A DNA stretch of 64,000 bases from Haloarcula limicola. Its GTDB lineage: Archaea; Halobacteriota; Halobacteria; Halobacteriales; Haloarculaceae. The stretch covers positions 337,142 through 401,141 of the forward strand of contig NZ_WRXM01000003.1 in assembly GCF_010119205.1 (NCBI RefSeq), written 5' to 3'. Each line of letters starts with the position of its first letter. Position 1 is the stretch's first letter. The position numbers were made by a program, and so were the translations under genes. Below, in pieces: positions 23,175-32,198 of this stretch. The notes beneath the pieces are model-generated. The model ran no database searches, had not been told where the DNA came from, and saw nothing but the letters and a program-made list of their open reading frames with translations.

Positions 23175-25582
23175 CGGACGACGAGACGCCAGACACGGAG
23201 AAAGAGGGCGTCGCGGGCTTCATGGCCCGCGCGCGCGAACAGGCGCAGTCACAGGCGGAGGACGCCGTCGACGAACACGTGAAACCGCGGGCGAAAGACG
23301 CCGTCAACGAGCACGTCGTCCGGCCGTTCGAACACGCGGTCTCCGACTTCGCGGGCAACGCGATGTCGGAGGGCCGCCTCTTTTCGGTCGCGGACGCGGT
23401 CAGCGACTACCAGCTCAACGAGATCAACGTCACGGACACCACCTGCGAGTTCTGCGCCGTCGGCTGCCGGTTCGACGTCTACTCGAAGGACGGCGAGATA
23501 CTCGGGACGCGGCCGAACCCCGACAAAGCGCCGATCAACGGCATCTCGACCTGCGTGAAGGGGAAGTTCAGTCACAGCTACGTCAACAGCGACGACCGGC
23601 TGACCCAGCCGCTCGTGAAAGAGGACGGCGAGTTCCGCGAGGCGTCGTGGGACGAGGCGCTCTCGCGGGTCGCCGAGGGACTCGACGAGATCCGCGAGGA
23701 GGACGGGCCGAACGCGCTGAGCTTCGTCGCGTCCTCGAAGGCGACCAACGAGGACAACTACGTGATGCAGCGGTTCGCCCGCGAGGTCATCGGGACGAAC
23801 AACATCGACAACTGCAACCGCCTCTGTCACTCCTCGACGGTGTCGGGCCTCTCCAGCACGTTCGGGTTCGGGGCCGCGTCGGTCGGCATGGAGGCGCTTG
23901 AAGAGACGGACTGCTACCTGCTCACCGGGTCGAACACGACAGAGGCCCACCCGGTGCTGGCGACGCGAATCAAGCAGAACGTCAAGGACAACGACGCGGA
24001 TCTGTTCGTCTTCGACCCGCGGAAGGTCCAGATCGCCGAGTACGCCGACCAGTACTCCCGCGTCGAACCGGGCTACGACACGACGTGGCTCAACGGCCTG
24101 ACCCGCTACATCATCGAGAACGACCTTCACGACGAGGAGTTCATCGAGGAGCGGACCACCGGCTTCGAGCAGATCGAGGAGACCGTCCAGAAGTTCACGC
24201 CGGAGTTCGTCGAGGAGAAGGCGGGCGTCCCGCCCGAGGAGATCGCAAACGCCGCCGAGACCATCGCGAACGCCGACTCCTGCGTCTTCGGCTGGACGCT
24301 CGGCCTGACCGAGCACTCCCACGGGACGGAGAACATCTACGCGATCGCGAACCTCGCGCTCGTGACCGGCCACATCGGGAACCCCAAGTCCGGCGTCTCG
24401 CCGTTCCGCGGGCAGAACAACGTCCAGGGCGGCGGCGGGGACATGGGCCCGCTCCCGAACAACTTCCCCGGCTACCAACCGGTCGCCGACGAGGAGAACC
24501 GGCAGAAGTTCGCCGACGCCTACGACATGGACGTCGAGGACATGCCCGACGAGGAGGGGTACCGCCTCACGGACATGTTCCTCGCCGTCGGCGAGGACGA
24601 CCTCCGCGGGATGTTCATCCAGGGCGAGAACCCAGTCACCTCGGAGCCCAACAGCGGACACGCGAAGAAGGCCCTCGAAGAACTCGATTTCCTCGCCGTG
24701 CAGGACATCTTCCTGACCGAGACCGCGGAGTACGCCGACGTGGTGTTGCCGGCCACCTCGTCGATGGAATCCAACGGCACGTACGCGTCGTCGACGCGCC
24801 ACGTCCAGCTAGTGAAGCGGGTCATCGACCCGGTCGGGAACGCGAAACCCGACTGGCAGATAACGAAGGAGCTCGCCGCCGAGTTCGGCTACGAGTGGGA
24901 GTACGACCATCCGAGCGACATCATGGACGAGGTCAACGACCTCGTGCCGATATACGGCGGTGTCACTCACGAGCGACTGGAGAACTTAGACGACGGCGAC
25001 GGGCTCCAGTGGCCCGTCTGGGACGAGGACCACCCCGGGACGCCGTACACCTACGAGGACGAGTTCCAGACGCCGTCCGGATTGGCCCACATGCACGTCT
25101 GTGACACGGTCGATCCCTCGGAGACGCCCGACGACGACTACCCGCTCGTGATGACCTCCGGCCGGGTGCTCTATCAGTACCACACCGGGACGATGACGTT
25201 CCGGGAGGAGGGCGACATGTCCTACAACGACAGGAGTTTCGTCGAGATCCACCCCGACACCGCCGCGGAGTACGGCGTCTCGCAGGACGACATGCTCCGG
25301 ATCACGTCCCGCCACGGCGAGACGACGGCGATGGCGCAGCTCACGACGCGCCCGAGCGAGGGCGAGATCTTCATCCCGATGCACTACCTCGAGGGCGGCG
25401 CGAACAACCTGACGAAGGAGGAACCGCTCGACGGCCCGGCGCGGACGCCCGAGTACAAGGTCACGGACGTGCAGATCGCGCTCGCCGCCGACGCGGACAC
25501 GGACGCGGACGGCTCCGTCGTCCGCGTCTCGAACCCCGACACCGCGGACGAGACGGACGCGGACGCACCGTCGGACGACTGA
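23171..25582 (+). CDS. fdhA: Formate dehydrogenase alpha subunit, molybdopterin enzyme
   Basis: An 803-residue Mo/W-bis-MGD oxidoreductase. A proximal [4Fe-4S] site is formed by C92, C95, C99 and C128 (CEFCAVGCRF, STCVKG). The likely metal ligand is C219 followed by His220 in NRLCHSSTVSGL, the Cys version of the FdhF Sec-His pair. Cofactor-binding stretches such as GHIGNPKSGVSPFRGQNNVQGGGDMG and the C-terminal dinucleotide-binding domain (MTSGRVLYQYHTGTMT) follow. The first roughly 80 residues are an added helical, charged extension. There is no Tat leader, so it acts in the cytoplasm. It probably oxidises formate (or reduces CO2) using the two upstream subunits. Other bis-MGD substrates cannot be excluded. 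Confidence 0.87.
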   Translation: MTDDETPDTEKEGVAGFMARAREQAQSQAEDAVDEHVKPRAKDAVNEHVVRPFEHAVSDFAGNAMSEGRLFSVADAVSDYQLNEINVTDTTCEFCAVGCRFDVYSKDGEILGTRPNPDKAPINGISTCVKGKFSHSYVNSDDRLTQPLVKEDGEFREASWDEALSRVAEGLDEIREEDGPNALSFVASSKATNEDNYVMQRFAREVIGTNNIDNCNRLCHSSTVSGLSSTFGFGAASVGMEALEETDCYLLTGSNTTEAHPVLATRIKQNVKDNDADLFVFDPRKVQIAEYADQYSRVEPGYDTTWLNGLTRYIIENDLHDEEFIEERTTGFEQIEETVQKFTPEFVEEKAGVPPEEIANAAETIANADSCVFGWTLGLTEHSHGTENIYAIANLALVTGHIGNPKSGVSPFRGQNNVQGGGGDMGPLPNNFPGYQPVADEENRQKFADAYDMDVEDMPDEEGYRLTDMFLAVGEDDLRGMFIQGENPVTSEPNSGHAKKALEELDFLAVQDIFLTETAEYADVVLPATSSMESNGTYASSTRHVQLVKRVIDPVGNAKPDWQITKELAAEFGYEWEYDHPSDIMDEVNDLVPIYGGVTHERLENLDDGDGLQWPVWDEDHPGTPYTYEDEFQTPSGLAHMHVCDTVDPSETPDDDYPLVMTSGRVLYQYHTGTMTFREEGDMSYNDRSFVEIHPDTAAEYGVSQDDMLRITSRHGETTAMAQLTTRPSEGEIFIPMHYLEGGANNLTKEEPLDGPARTPEYKVTDVQIALAADADTDADGSVVRVSNPDTADETDADAPSDD

Positions 25583-25599
25583 TCAGCGAGGACTTCACA

Positions 25600-25938
25600 A
25601 TGAGAGACGTAACAGCGGACGACGTCGGCAAACCCGTGCTCACCGCCGAGGGGAACCGGATCGGCACGCTTCGGGAGATCGACTATCCCACGATCTACGT
25701 CGAGATCGACGACGAGATCGACGAGGGACTCCGCAGCGACATCAAGGTCTCCGAGACCACGTCGAAGCGATCGAACGGGAAGGTGCTCGCCGGCGCGCCC
25801 ATCGGCGCGATAGAGGGCGTCACCGACGAGGAGATCCACTTCTGGCCGTCCTACGCCGCGGAAGCGCGACACGAGGCCGTCGAATACGAGGAGATTCCGG
25901 AGGAAGGCGGCCACGAGGAACCCGGGGAGCGGCAGTAG
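25600..25938 (+). CDS. PRC-barrel domain protein
   Basis: A 112-residue protein starting MRDVTADDVGKPVLTAEGNRIGTLREIDYPTIYVE, the typical PRC-barrel pattern of short beta strands with a G-x-x-V...G-x-x-IG core. A helical acidic tail rich in Glu and His follows. PRC barrels act in RNA-processing, photosynthetic and stress proteins. This one lies 17 bases after fdhA and is probably co-transcribed, suggesting an accessory role to the oxidoreductase. No catalytic residues are visible. Confidence 0.75.
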   Translation: MRDVTADDVGKPVLTAEGNRIGTLREIDYPTIYVEIDDEIDEGLRSDIKVSETTSKRSNGKVLAGAPIGAIEGVTDEEIHFWPSYAAEARHEAVEYEEIPEEGGHEEPGERQ

Positions 25939-26034
25939 CCGGGAGAATCGAACACCAGCAACGAGCGGGCGGCGCGGCGGCAACGTTATACGACCGCCGC
26001 ACGCACGGTACGGTAACAGCGAGCACACTAACCC

Positions 26035-26307
26035 GTGATACTGACCATACTCGATAGGCTGTTCGGCCGAGACGACGACACAGGCATCGGTCACGACGAG
26101 CGGACCGACCGCGAGTGCACCGTCTGCGGGACGACGTTCGACACCGCCCGCACGACCTGCCCCGCGTGTGACAGTCAGATATACCGAACGAGAACCAGAA
26201 CGCCGAACGCGCGGTTCAACCTGCTGTTCGCGATGACGCTCGCCGGCCTCGAAGCGACCTACAACGTCGTGACGGGGAAGTACCCCAAAGAAGGGTCCCG
26301 CACCTGA
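26035..26307 (+). CDS. Small zinc-ribbon protein
   Basis: A 90-residue protein with a GTG start. The zinc ribbon is CTVCGTTFDTARTTCPACDSQIY at residues about 29-51 (Cys-x2-Cys, then Cys-x2-Cys). A basic stretch and a weakly hydrophobic segment (FNLLFAMTLAGLEATYNVVTG) follow. It resembles the many haloarchaeal zinc-finger microproteins of unknown role. The start is uncertain because no TATA element at a leaderless distance is obvious. Confidence 0.6.
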   Translation: MILTILDRLFGRDDDTGIGHDERTDRECTVCGTTFDTARTTCPACDSQIYRTRTRTPNARFNLLFAMTLAGLEATYNVVTGKYPKEGSRT

Positions 26308-26366
26308 GTGCGGCGGACCGAAGGGGAACCGGAATACACACAACGGACCCGTTCGCTACACCGGGC

Positions 26367-26648
26367 ATGGCACGAACCGTCGACGACCTCCGAAACGAGA
26401 TCAGACAGGCCGTCGGGCGCTACGAGCGCGTCGAATCGACCGCCTTCACCAAGGAGGCCCTCGCCGCTATCTGCGATGCCGTCGGGTACGACGTCGACTC
26501 GAACGCGCTCCCGCCCAAGCCGCAGATGCGAGCCGGGATCCTCTGGCGAATCGGCGAGTTAGACGACGACGACCCGTCGCGGGCGGAACGTCCGTTCCGG
26601 AAGACCCAGTTGCAGGCGATCGCCGACGCGTTAGAACGGGAGGAGTGA
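26367..26648 (+). CDS. Conserved small haloarchaeal hypothetical protein
   Basis: A 93-residue acidic, mostly helical protein starting MARTVDDLRNEIRQAVGRYE and ending ADALEREE. It contains FTKEALAAICDAVGYDVD and PPKPQMRAGILWRIGE, regular amphipathic helices without metal-binding residues. It lies between the zinc-ribbon gene and the convergent trkH gene. I recognise it only as the kind of small conserved protein common in this group; no function is proposed. Confidence 0.6.
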   Translation: MARTVDDLRNEIRQAVGRYERVESTAFTKEALAAICDAVGYDVDSNALPPKPQMRAGILWRIGELDDDDPSRAERPFRKTQLQAIADALEREE

Positions 26649-26684
26649 CGGGACACCGGCCCGCCGACGCCGCCGTGGCGTCTG

Positions 26685-28256
26685 TCAGCCGGACTGGGAC
26701 TCGTCGCTCGGCTCGGCCTCGTTCAGTATCGCTCGGAAGAAGACGAGCAGCGGGATGATCTCGAGTCGGCCCATCCACATGTTGACGGTCAACATCAGCT
26801 TCACGCCGGCCGCCACCGCCGGCTTCGAGAGCGACGAGGGCGTCACGATGCCGCTGACCAGTCCGACGTTCCCCTGGGCGCTGGCGACTGTGAACAGCAC
26901 GTTCCGCAGCGGAACCCCCTCCGGTCCGATCGGCAGCAGGACGAGGAGGACGAACACGCCCAGCAGGTAGACCGTCAGCCAGAGCAGCGTGATAGTCACC
27001 GCGTTGGCGTAGTTCTCGGAGGAGTACTGCCCCGAGACGGACTTGTCGATGGAGTCGGCGAGCGTCTCGTCCGGAAACGGGTCTCGAATGCGCGACCGGA
27101 GCCCGCGACTGATACTGATTCCGCGAATGATCTTGATACCGCTCGCCGTCGACCCCGACGCGCCGCCGAGGGCCATCGCCATCGTCAACAGCAGTATCGA
27201 GATGGTCGGCCACTTCCGACCGACGCTCGAGACGGTGTAGAACCCGGCGCCGGAGTTCGCGGAGACGAACTGGAAGACCGCGCGGAGCGCCGACTTAGAG
27301 AGGGAGGGGTAGACGGTGTGAGTGGCGAGGTTCCCGAGGACGAGGAGCGTCCCGCCGCAGACGGTAACGGCCAGCCACCGGATCTGTGAGTCGGTGAAGA
27401 GGTCCGAGAAATCCCGCTTGTACAGCAGGTAATAGGCGGGCAGGGGGATCGCGCCGATCAGCATTATCGGCAGCGCCGCCACCTGGATCTGCGGGCCGTA
27501 GGCCTTGAAGCTCGTATCGGTGACGACGAAGCCGCCGGTCGACAGCCCCGTCATCGCGTGGTTGAGGGCCTCCCACGCGGGCATGCCGACGACCCAGAAG
27601 AGGGCGGCGGAGAGGAGCGTCACGGCCGCGAAGACTCCCACCAGTAGCTTCGGCGAGTTCGACCGGTCGCCCGACTGGAACTGGCCGAGCGGCGACCGGG
27701 ACTCGTAGAACTGGGTGAGCATGGAGTTCCCGGACTGGTTCACGATGGCGACCGTGAACACGATCACGCCGAGGCCGCCGAGCCACTGGGAGAGCGAGCG
27801 CCACCACAGGAGCGTGTGCGGTAGCTCGCTCTCCTTTCGCGCCATCGTCAGCCCGCTCCCGGTGAGGCCGCTCATCGACTCGAACCACGCGTTGACCGGC
27901 CGGCGGAACGCCCGAAGCGTGGAATCGGTCGCTGAGTCCGGTACCGGGAGGACGGCCGGGTCGAGGGCGACCGTCCACGCGACGGCGAGGAACGGGAGCG
28001 TCCCCGCCAGCGCGGCGACGAACCAGACCGCCCCCGCGGAGGCGAAGACCTCCGCCTTCGAGGCGTCGTCGGCCGCCGAGCAGAGCCGCGTCAGCGTCCA
28101 GCCGACGGCGAAGACGATTCCCATAGTGAGGAGCGTCCCCGGAATCGCGTAGTACTCCCCGTAGTAGAGGGAAACCACGACTAACGTTCCCATCACGGGG
28201 GCGAGGCGAGTGAGCGCCCGTCCGACGTTGTGACCGACCTGGCGGTAGTTAGTCAT
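26685..28256 (-). CDS. trkH: TrkH-family potassium transporter
   Basis: A 523-residue membrane protein with the MPM repeat layout of Trk/Ktr channels. Selectivity-filter-like loops are ESMSGLTGSGLTMAR near residue 127, NHAMTGLSTGGFVVTD near 240, and ASGSTASGIKIIRG near 370. It forms the K+-conducting subunit, important for the salt-in strategy. I start at MTNYRQVGHNVGR (28256), where the membrane protein begins, instead of nine codons upstream. No TrkA partner lies next to it in the window; a TrkA subunit may be encoded elsewhere. Confidence 0.9.
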   Translation of the reverse strand: MTNYRQVGHNVGRALTRLAPVMGTLVVVSLYYGEYYAIPGTLLTMGIVFAVGWTLTRLCSAADDASKAEVFASAGAVWFVAALAGTLPFLAVAWTVALDPAVLPVPDSATDSTLRAFRRPVNAWFESMSGLTGSGLTMARKESELPHTLLWWRSLSQWLGGLGVIVFTVAIVNQSGNSMLTQFYESRSPLGQFQSGDRSNSPKLLVGVFAAVTLLSAALFWVVGMPAWEALNHAMTGLSTGGFVVTDTSFKAYGPQIQVAALPIMLIGAIPLPAYYLLYKRDFSDLFTDSQIRWLAVTVCGGTLLVLGNLATHTVYPSLSKSALRAVFQFVSANSGAGFYTVSSVGRKWPTISILLLTMAMALGGASGSTASGIKIIRGISISRGLRSRIRDPFPDETLADSIDKSVSGQYSSENYANAVTITLLWLTVYLLGVFVLLVLLPIGPEGVPLRNVLFTVASAQGNVGLVSGIVTPSSLSKPAVAAGVKLMLTVNMWMGRLEIIPLLVFFRAILNEAEPSDESQSG

Positions 28257-28359
28257 GGTCCCACACCCCTGTTGTAACTGCACTTGTCAGTGAGCATTTG
28301 ATGTATAGTACCTGCGACGGCTATGAGGGCGAACCGCACCGCGTTCGCGCCGTTCGGCG

Positions 28360-29046
28360 TCAGTTACCGCTCTGTTCTCCGTCGTCCGAGTCGTCCGCCG
28401 AATCTCCGTTCGAATCGCTATCGTCTGAGTCGTCCGAGCCGCCGTCGTCCGAATCGCTATCGTTCGAGGCGTTATCGTCCGAACCGCCGTCGTCCGAATC
28501 GCTGTCGTCCGAATCTCCGTTCGAATCGCTATCGTCCGAGTCGCTATTGTCCGAGTCGCTATCGTCTGAACTATCGCCCGAGTCGCTCGAATCGTCCGAC
28601 GAGTCGCTATTGTCCGAGTCGCTATCGTCTGAACTACCGCCCGAGTCGCTCGAATCGTCCGACGAATCGTCGTTCGAGTCGTCCGAATCGTCGTTCGACG
28701 CGTACTCGGCGTGGCTCCCGTAGGCGCTGATGCCGCCCGCGAGCGCGACGCCAACGCCGGCGGCGACGTCGTTCCAGTGGAGCACCGCGCTCGTCTCCCA
28801 GAGCACGGCGGCGACGACCAACCAAGCGCCGAATACCGCGATCGCCGCCGCGCTCCACTGACTCGCCGACTGGTCGCGTCTCGCGTACGTGTACGCCGCG
28901 AGGCCGACGAGCACGACACCGACGATGAGGTCGCTCCAGAAGTCCGCGAACGGGGCCTCGTAGAGGAAGGGCGGCCCGACGATCAGCCAGCACCCGACCG
29001 CGACGACCACGGCCGAGAGCCACTTGATCAGCGACGCCGTGTTCAT
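28360..29046 (-). CDS. SPW-type membrane protein with Asp/Ser-rich tail
   Basis: A 228-residue protein. Residues 1-110 form four hydrophobic segments with two SPW-like repeats (FADFWSDLIVGVVLVGLAAYTY and WNDVAAGVGVALAGGISAYG). Residues from about 116 to the end are almost entirely Asp, Ser, Asn and Gly (SDDS, DSDN and DGGS repeats). The tail is encoded by near-repetitive TCCGAGTCG/TCCGAATCG units, so its length may vary by slippage. The membrane part probably anchors the highly charged tail. It ends 104 bases before the trkH start and lies 70 bases after the APC permease gene on the same strand. Function is unknown. Confidence 0.75.
   Translation of the reverse strand: MNTASLIKWLSAVVVAVGCWLIVGPPFLYEAPFADFWSDLIVGVVLVGLAAYTYARRDQSASQWSAAAIAVFGAWLVVAAVLWETSAVLHWNDVAAGVGVALAGGISAYGSHAEYASNDDSDDSNDDSSDDSSDSGGSSDDSDSDNSDSSDDSSDSGDSSDDSDSDNSDSDDSDSNGDSDDSDSDDGGSDDNASNDSDSDDGGSDDSDDSDSNGDSADDSDDGEQSGN
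28363..28701 (-). repeat. Low-complexity Asp/Ser-coding repeat
   Basis: A stretch of short imperfect repeats built on 9-12-base units such as gtccgaatcgct and gtccgagtcgct, encoding the D/S tail of the SPW-type protein. A longer block recurs at about 28560-28600 and 28620-28660 (tcgtctgaactaycgcccgag), a sign of recent duplication. Confidence 0.7.
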
Positions 29047-29116
29047 CGGCCCGACCCTCCGTTCGGTCGTTCGGCCGCCGGTCGCGGCCCGACGGACCCG
29101 TGCGTGAGTGCGCTCG

Positions 29117-30424
29117 TCATATGTCCTCCTGGACCTGCTTGATTCCCTCGCCGATCGCGTCGCGCTTGAAGTACAGCGCTTCGATGGCGAACACTATCAC
29201 GGCGATGGCGACGACGAGGACGAACACCGAGTACAGCTGCGTGTAGAGGTACCAGAGCAGCGCGCAGAAGAAGAACGCGCAGCCGGCGACGCCGACGAGC
29301 GGCGGGATCGCGGAGATGTCGGCCTCGTTGCGGTACAGGAAGGCGAGCGCGCACACCGAACCGAACACCACGATGTACATCAGCGAGGCGAACTCCACGA
29401 CCGCCTCCAGGCTCCCGAAGCTCGTGAACAGCGCCGTCAGGACGCCGATGATGAGGACCGCGTACATCGGCACCGTCCGGTCGCCGTGCGCTCCCATCTC
29501 CTCGGGGAGGATGTCCTCGGACGCTAGGTTGTCCGCGAAGATAGCGCTGTTGAACAGCGTCGAGTTGACCGCGCTGGCGGTCGAGACCAGCGCCGAGATG
29601 CCGACCGCGAGCGCGAGATACTGGTTGATCTCCAGAGAGGCGAAGAGCAGCGCCGCCTCCGGCTGCGCGCCGACCGTCGCCGGCGGCAGCAGGCTCGTGA
29701 TGACGAACCCGACGAGGATATAGATGAACGCGGCGATGCCGATAGACATGTATATGCCGCGTTTCAGCGTCTCTTTCGGGTTCTTGAACTCGCTCTGACT
29801 GTATAGCTGTAACTGCCATCCCTCGAAGGAGACGAACGAGACCGACGCAGCGATGAACGCGTTGATGCCGAACTCGGAGAGGCCAACGGTGAGGCTCTGA
29901 TTGCTGAAGCCGAAAAACACCGCCCAGATGGCGAAGACGCTGATGATGCCGGCCTGTGCGAAGACCAGCCAGCGCTCGATGGAAGTCGACGAACCCGCTC
30001 CGAGGAGGTTGATCCCGATGAACAGGGCGACCATTCCGACCGAGAGGATGCGCCGCATCGGGAAGCCCCCGAGATAGGAGGCACCGATCATCATCTCGGC
30101 GAACGCCCCGAACGCGTAGGAGTACATCGCCATCGTACCGATGTAACCGACGACGAGCGTCCAGCCGACGACCGCCGCGCCCGTCGACCAGCCGGTCAGT
30201 TCCTCGATGTAACTGACCGAGCCGCCCTCGCTGTCCGTGATCTGGTTGATGTTGGTGTACGAGTACGCCGCACAGAGCACGACAATGGTCGCGATGGTGT
30301 ACGAGAGCCACGTCAGGACGCCGGCGGCCGCCACGACGATGCCGATCGCCGCGTAGATGCCGCCGCCGACGATTCCGCCGACGCCGAGCGCGACGCTCGT
30401 CGGCAGTCCGAACTGGTTGCTCAT
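29117..30424 (-). CDS. APC-family amino-acid permease
   Basis: A 435-residue permease with about 12 spans. The APC fingerprint is at the N-terminus (VALGVGGIVGGGIYAAIGIV) and a conserved SFEGWQLQLYSQSEF segment lies near residue 215, as in amino-acid/polyamine transporters. Its ATG overlaps the stop of the peptide-binding lipoprotein gene upstream (ATGA), so the two are translated from one mRNA. This pairing is unusual because APC permeases are secondary transporters that need no binding protein. Substrate is unknown. Confidence 0.87.
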   Translation of the reverse strand: MSNQFGLPTSVALGVGGIVGGGIYAAIGIVVAAAGVLTWLSYTIATIVVLCAAYSYTNINQITDSEGGSVSYIEELTGWSTGAAVVGWTLVVGYIGTMAMYSYAFGAFAEMMIGASYLGGFPMRRILSVGMVALFIGINLLGAGSSTSIERWLVFAQAGIISVFAIWAVFFGFSNQSLTVGLSEFGINAFIAASVSFVSFEGWQLQLYSQSEFKNPKETLKRGIYMSIGIAAFIYILVGFVITSLLPPATVGAQPEAALLFASLEINQYLALAVGISALVSTASAVNSTLFNSAIFADNLASEDILPEEMGAHGDRTVPMYAVLIIGVLTALFTSFGSLEAVVEFASLMYIVVFGSVCALAFLYRNEADISAIPPLVGVAGCAFFFCALLWYLYTQLYSVFVLVVAIAVIVFAIEALYFKRDAIGEGIKQVQEDI

Positions 30425-32088
30425 CGGGAACCACCGCCCTGGTCGCTACCGAGGAAGTCGGTGTCGTTTATCGACATCACGTTGTTCGGACTCACGACGC
30501 GCGGGTTGAGCTGCGCGTTCTGATGAATCCGGAAGTTCCTGACCGTGTTCTTGTACCCGAAACTGTTCTGGTAGGAGTACGCCGGGAGGATAGCCCGGTC
30601 TTCGAGGGCTTCAGTGATGATGGACGCGTAGAGCTCTCGTCGTTTCTCCCGGTCAGTCGTCTTCCGCGCGCGCTTGATGTGCTCCATGAGGTCCGCGTTG
30701 TCGTAGAATAACCCCTGGGTCTTCCCCTCCTGATCGTGATGGAGCGTCTGATAGATGAACGAATCGGGGTCGGTGCCACCGTGGGTGCCGTCGATGTAGA
30801 CCATGTAATCACTCGCCGAACCGCTGACGTGCTTCTCGAGATACCCCTCCCAGGTCGCCGGCGACACGGAAGCGCGCTGGCCGGCCTCGCGGATTCCGGT
30901 CGCCAGCTTGCGCCCGATCTCCTTGCGCTTGGGGTCCTTCGGGACGAGAATCTCGATCTCCTTGTTCACTCCGGCCTCGCTGAACAGCTGCTCGGCCTTC
31001 GAGGTATTCCGAGGGACCGACATGTCGCGCCACTTCTGTAACGGCATGTCCCACTCCTCGGCCATCTCCTTGGGCAGCGGGCTGTGCACCCGCTCGCCGA
31101 CTGGCTCGATGAAGTTCTCGACCTCGTTGCCCATATCGATACAGTAGTCGATGGCCTTCCGAACCGTCTCGTCGGTGGTCGGCCCGTCGTTCATGTTGAA
31201 GCCGATATGGTAGGTACTGTGCCCCTTTCGCAGACCGACGTTCGTGCCGCTCCGCTTCGCGAGTCGGTCCTGGATCCGGGGAGAGACGGGTTCGATGATC
31301 CTGTTCCGCCCGGAGACGAGGCTCATCATCCGGGTTATCGGCGACTCCTGGTGAATGGCGGTTATCTTCGCGATAGCGGGTTTCGGCTCGCCCCAGTAGT
31401 CCTCCCAGCGGACGACCTTGGCCTTCTTCTCCTTCGAGAAGTGCCGTACCTCGAACGGACCGGAACCCACCGGTTCCTCCGCGAACTTCTCTCTGCCCGC
31501 CTCGCGGACCGACTTCGGCACGATCTCGTGCGTCAGGGAGTGAGTGAACGCCGGGTACGGGTACGCCAGGTTGAACCGGACGGTCCGGTCGTCGGGCGTA
31601 TCGATCGATTCGATCATGTCGAACCGCCAGCTCTCGGGCGCGTCCTCCTCGACCGGGGCCTCGAACGAGTATTTAACGTCCTCTGCCAACACCGACTGCC
31701 CGTTCTGGAATGCGGCGTCCTCCCGTATCTCGACCGTATAGCGCCGATCGCTCCCATCAGTCTGCGGTCGACCGGTCGCGATCTGCGGAACGAGCTCGGT
31801 CGACTCGTCGTACGTGTAGAGACTGTCGAAGATCTTCTCGGCCATCTGTGCCGATCCGACGTCGTGGATCTCGATCGGATCGAGCGTGACGGGCGGGTGG
31901 AGTGTCCCGATACGGAGGTCGCCGCCGTCGGGCGTCGTCGGATTCGCCGAACAACCCGCGAGCGCCGTCGCTCCTGCCGTCCCGAGCCCCGTCAACAACT
32001 GTCGACGACTCAGGCCTTTCGTGTTGTCTGGCGACCGCAGTGACTCCTCGTTCCGGTCGCCGGTCTCACTGTCTGTACTCTCTGTCAC
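30421..32088 (-). CDS. Peptide/nickel-type ABC substrate-binding lipoprotein (SBP_bac_5)
   Basis: A 555-residue extracellular solute-binding family 5 protein. The N-terminus has a polar lead, then SRRQLLTGLGTAGATALAGC, a twin-Arg leader with a lipobox, so it is probably Tat-exported and lipid-anchored. The mature part follows the DppA/OppA pattern (LRIGTLHPPVTLDPIEI, RRYTVEIREDAAFQNGQSVLAEDVKYSFE near 110, then the GFNMNDGPTTDETVRKAIDY segment near 300). A GTG start is used. No ABC permease or ATPase of the Dpp class is adjacent; the coupled gene is an APC permease. It may be an orphan receptor or may deliver substrate to distant ABC components. Confidence 0.87.
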   Translation of the reverse strand: MTESTDSETGDRNEESLRSPDNTKGLSRRQLLTGLGTAGATALAGCSANPTTPDGGDLRIGTLHPPVTLDPIEIHDVGSAQMAEKIFDSLYTYDESTELVPQIATGRPQTDGSDRRYTVEIREDAAFQNGQSVLAEDVKYSFEAPVEEDAPESWRFDMIESIDTPDDRTVRFNLAYPYPAFTHSLTHEIVPKSVREAGREKFAEEPVGSGPFEVRHFSKEKKAKVVRWEDYWGEPKPAIAKITAIHQESPITRMMSLVSGRNRIIEPVSPRIQDRLAKRSGTNVGLRKGHSTYHIGFNMNDGPTTDETVRKAIDYCIDMGNEVENFIEPVGERVHSPLPKEMAEEWDMPLQKWRDMSVPRNTSKAEQLFSEAGVNKEIEILVPKDPKRKEIGRKLATGIREAGQRASVSPATWEGYLEKHVSGSASDYMVYIDGTHGGTDPDSFIYQTLHHDQEGKTQGLFYDNADLMEHIKRARKTTDREKRRELYASIITEALEDRAILPAYSYQNSFGYKNTVRNFRIHQNAQLNPRVVSPNNVMSINDTDFLGSDQGGGSR

Positions 32089-32198
32089 GACCTAGTTTTG
32101 GAGACCCAACTGGACATGCCCTTTGCTGAATCATTCAGGCTACTTAAGTCAGCACCGCGTTTCAGCCCGGTCGGTTCGCTCGGGACACCCACACGCCT

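Noticed and set aside
23249..24802. 517-codon ORF opposite fdhA
   Set aside because: Antisense shadow of a gene with intact Fe-S and molybdopterin motifs.
28363..28701. CRISPR-like or satellite repeat
   Set aside because: The repeats are codon-phased and encode the Asp/Ser tail of an open reading frame.
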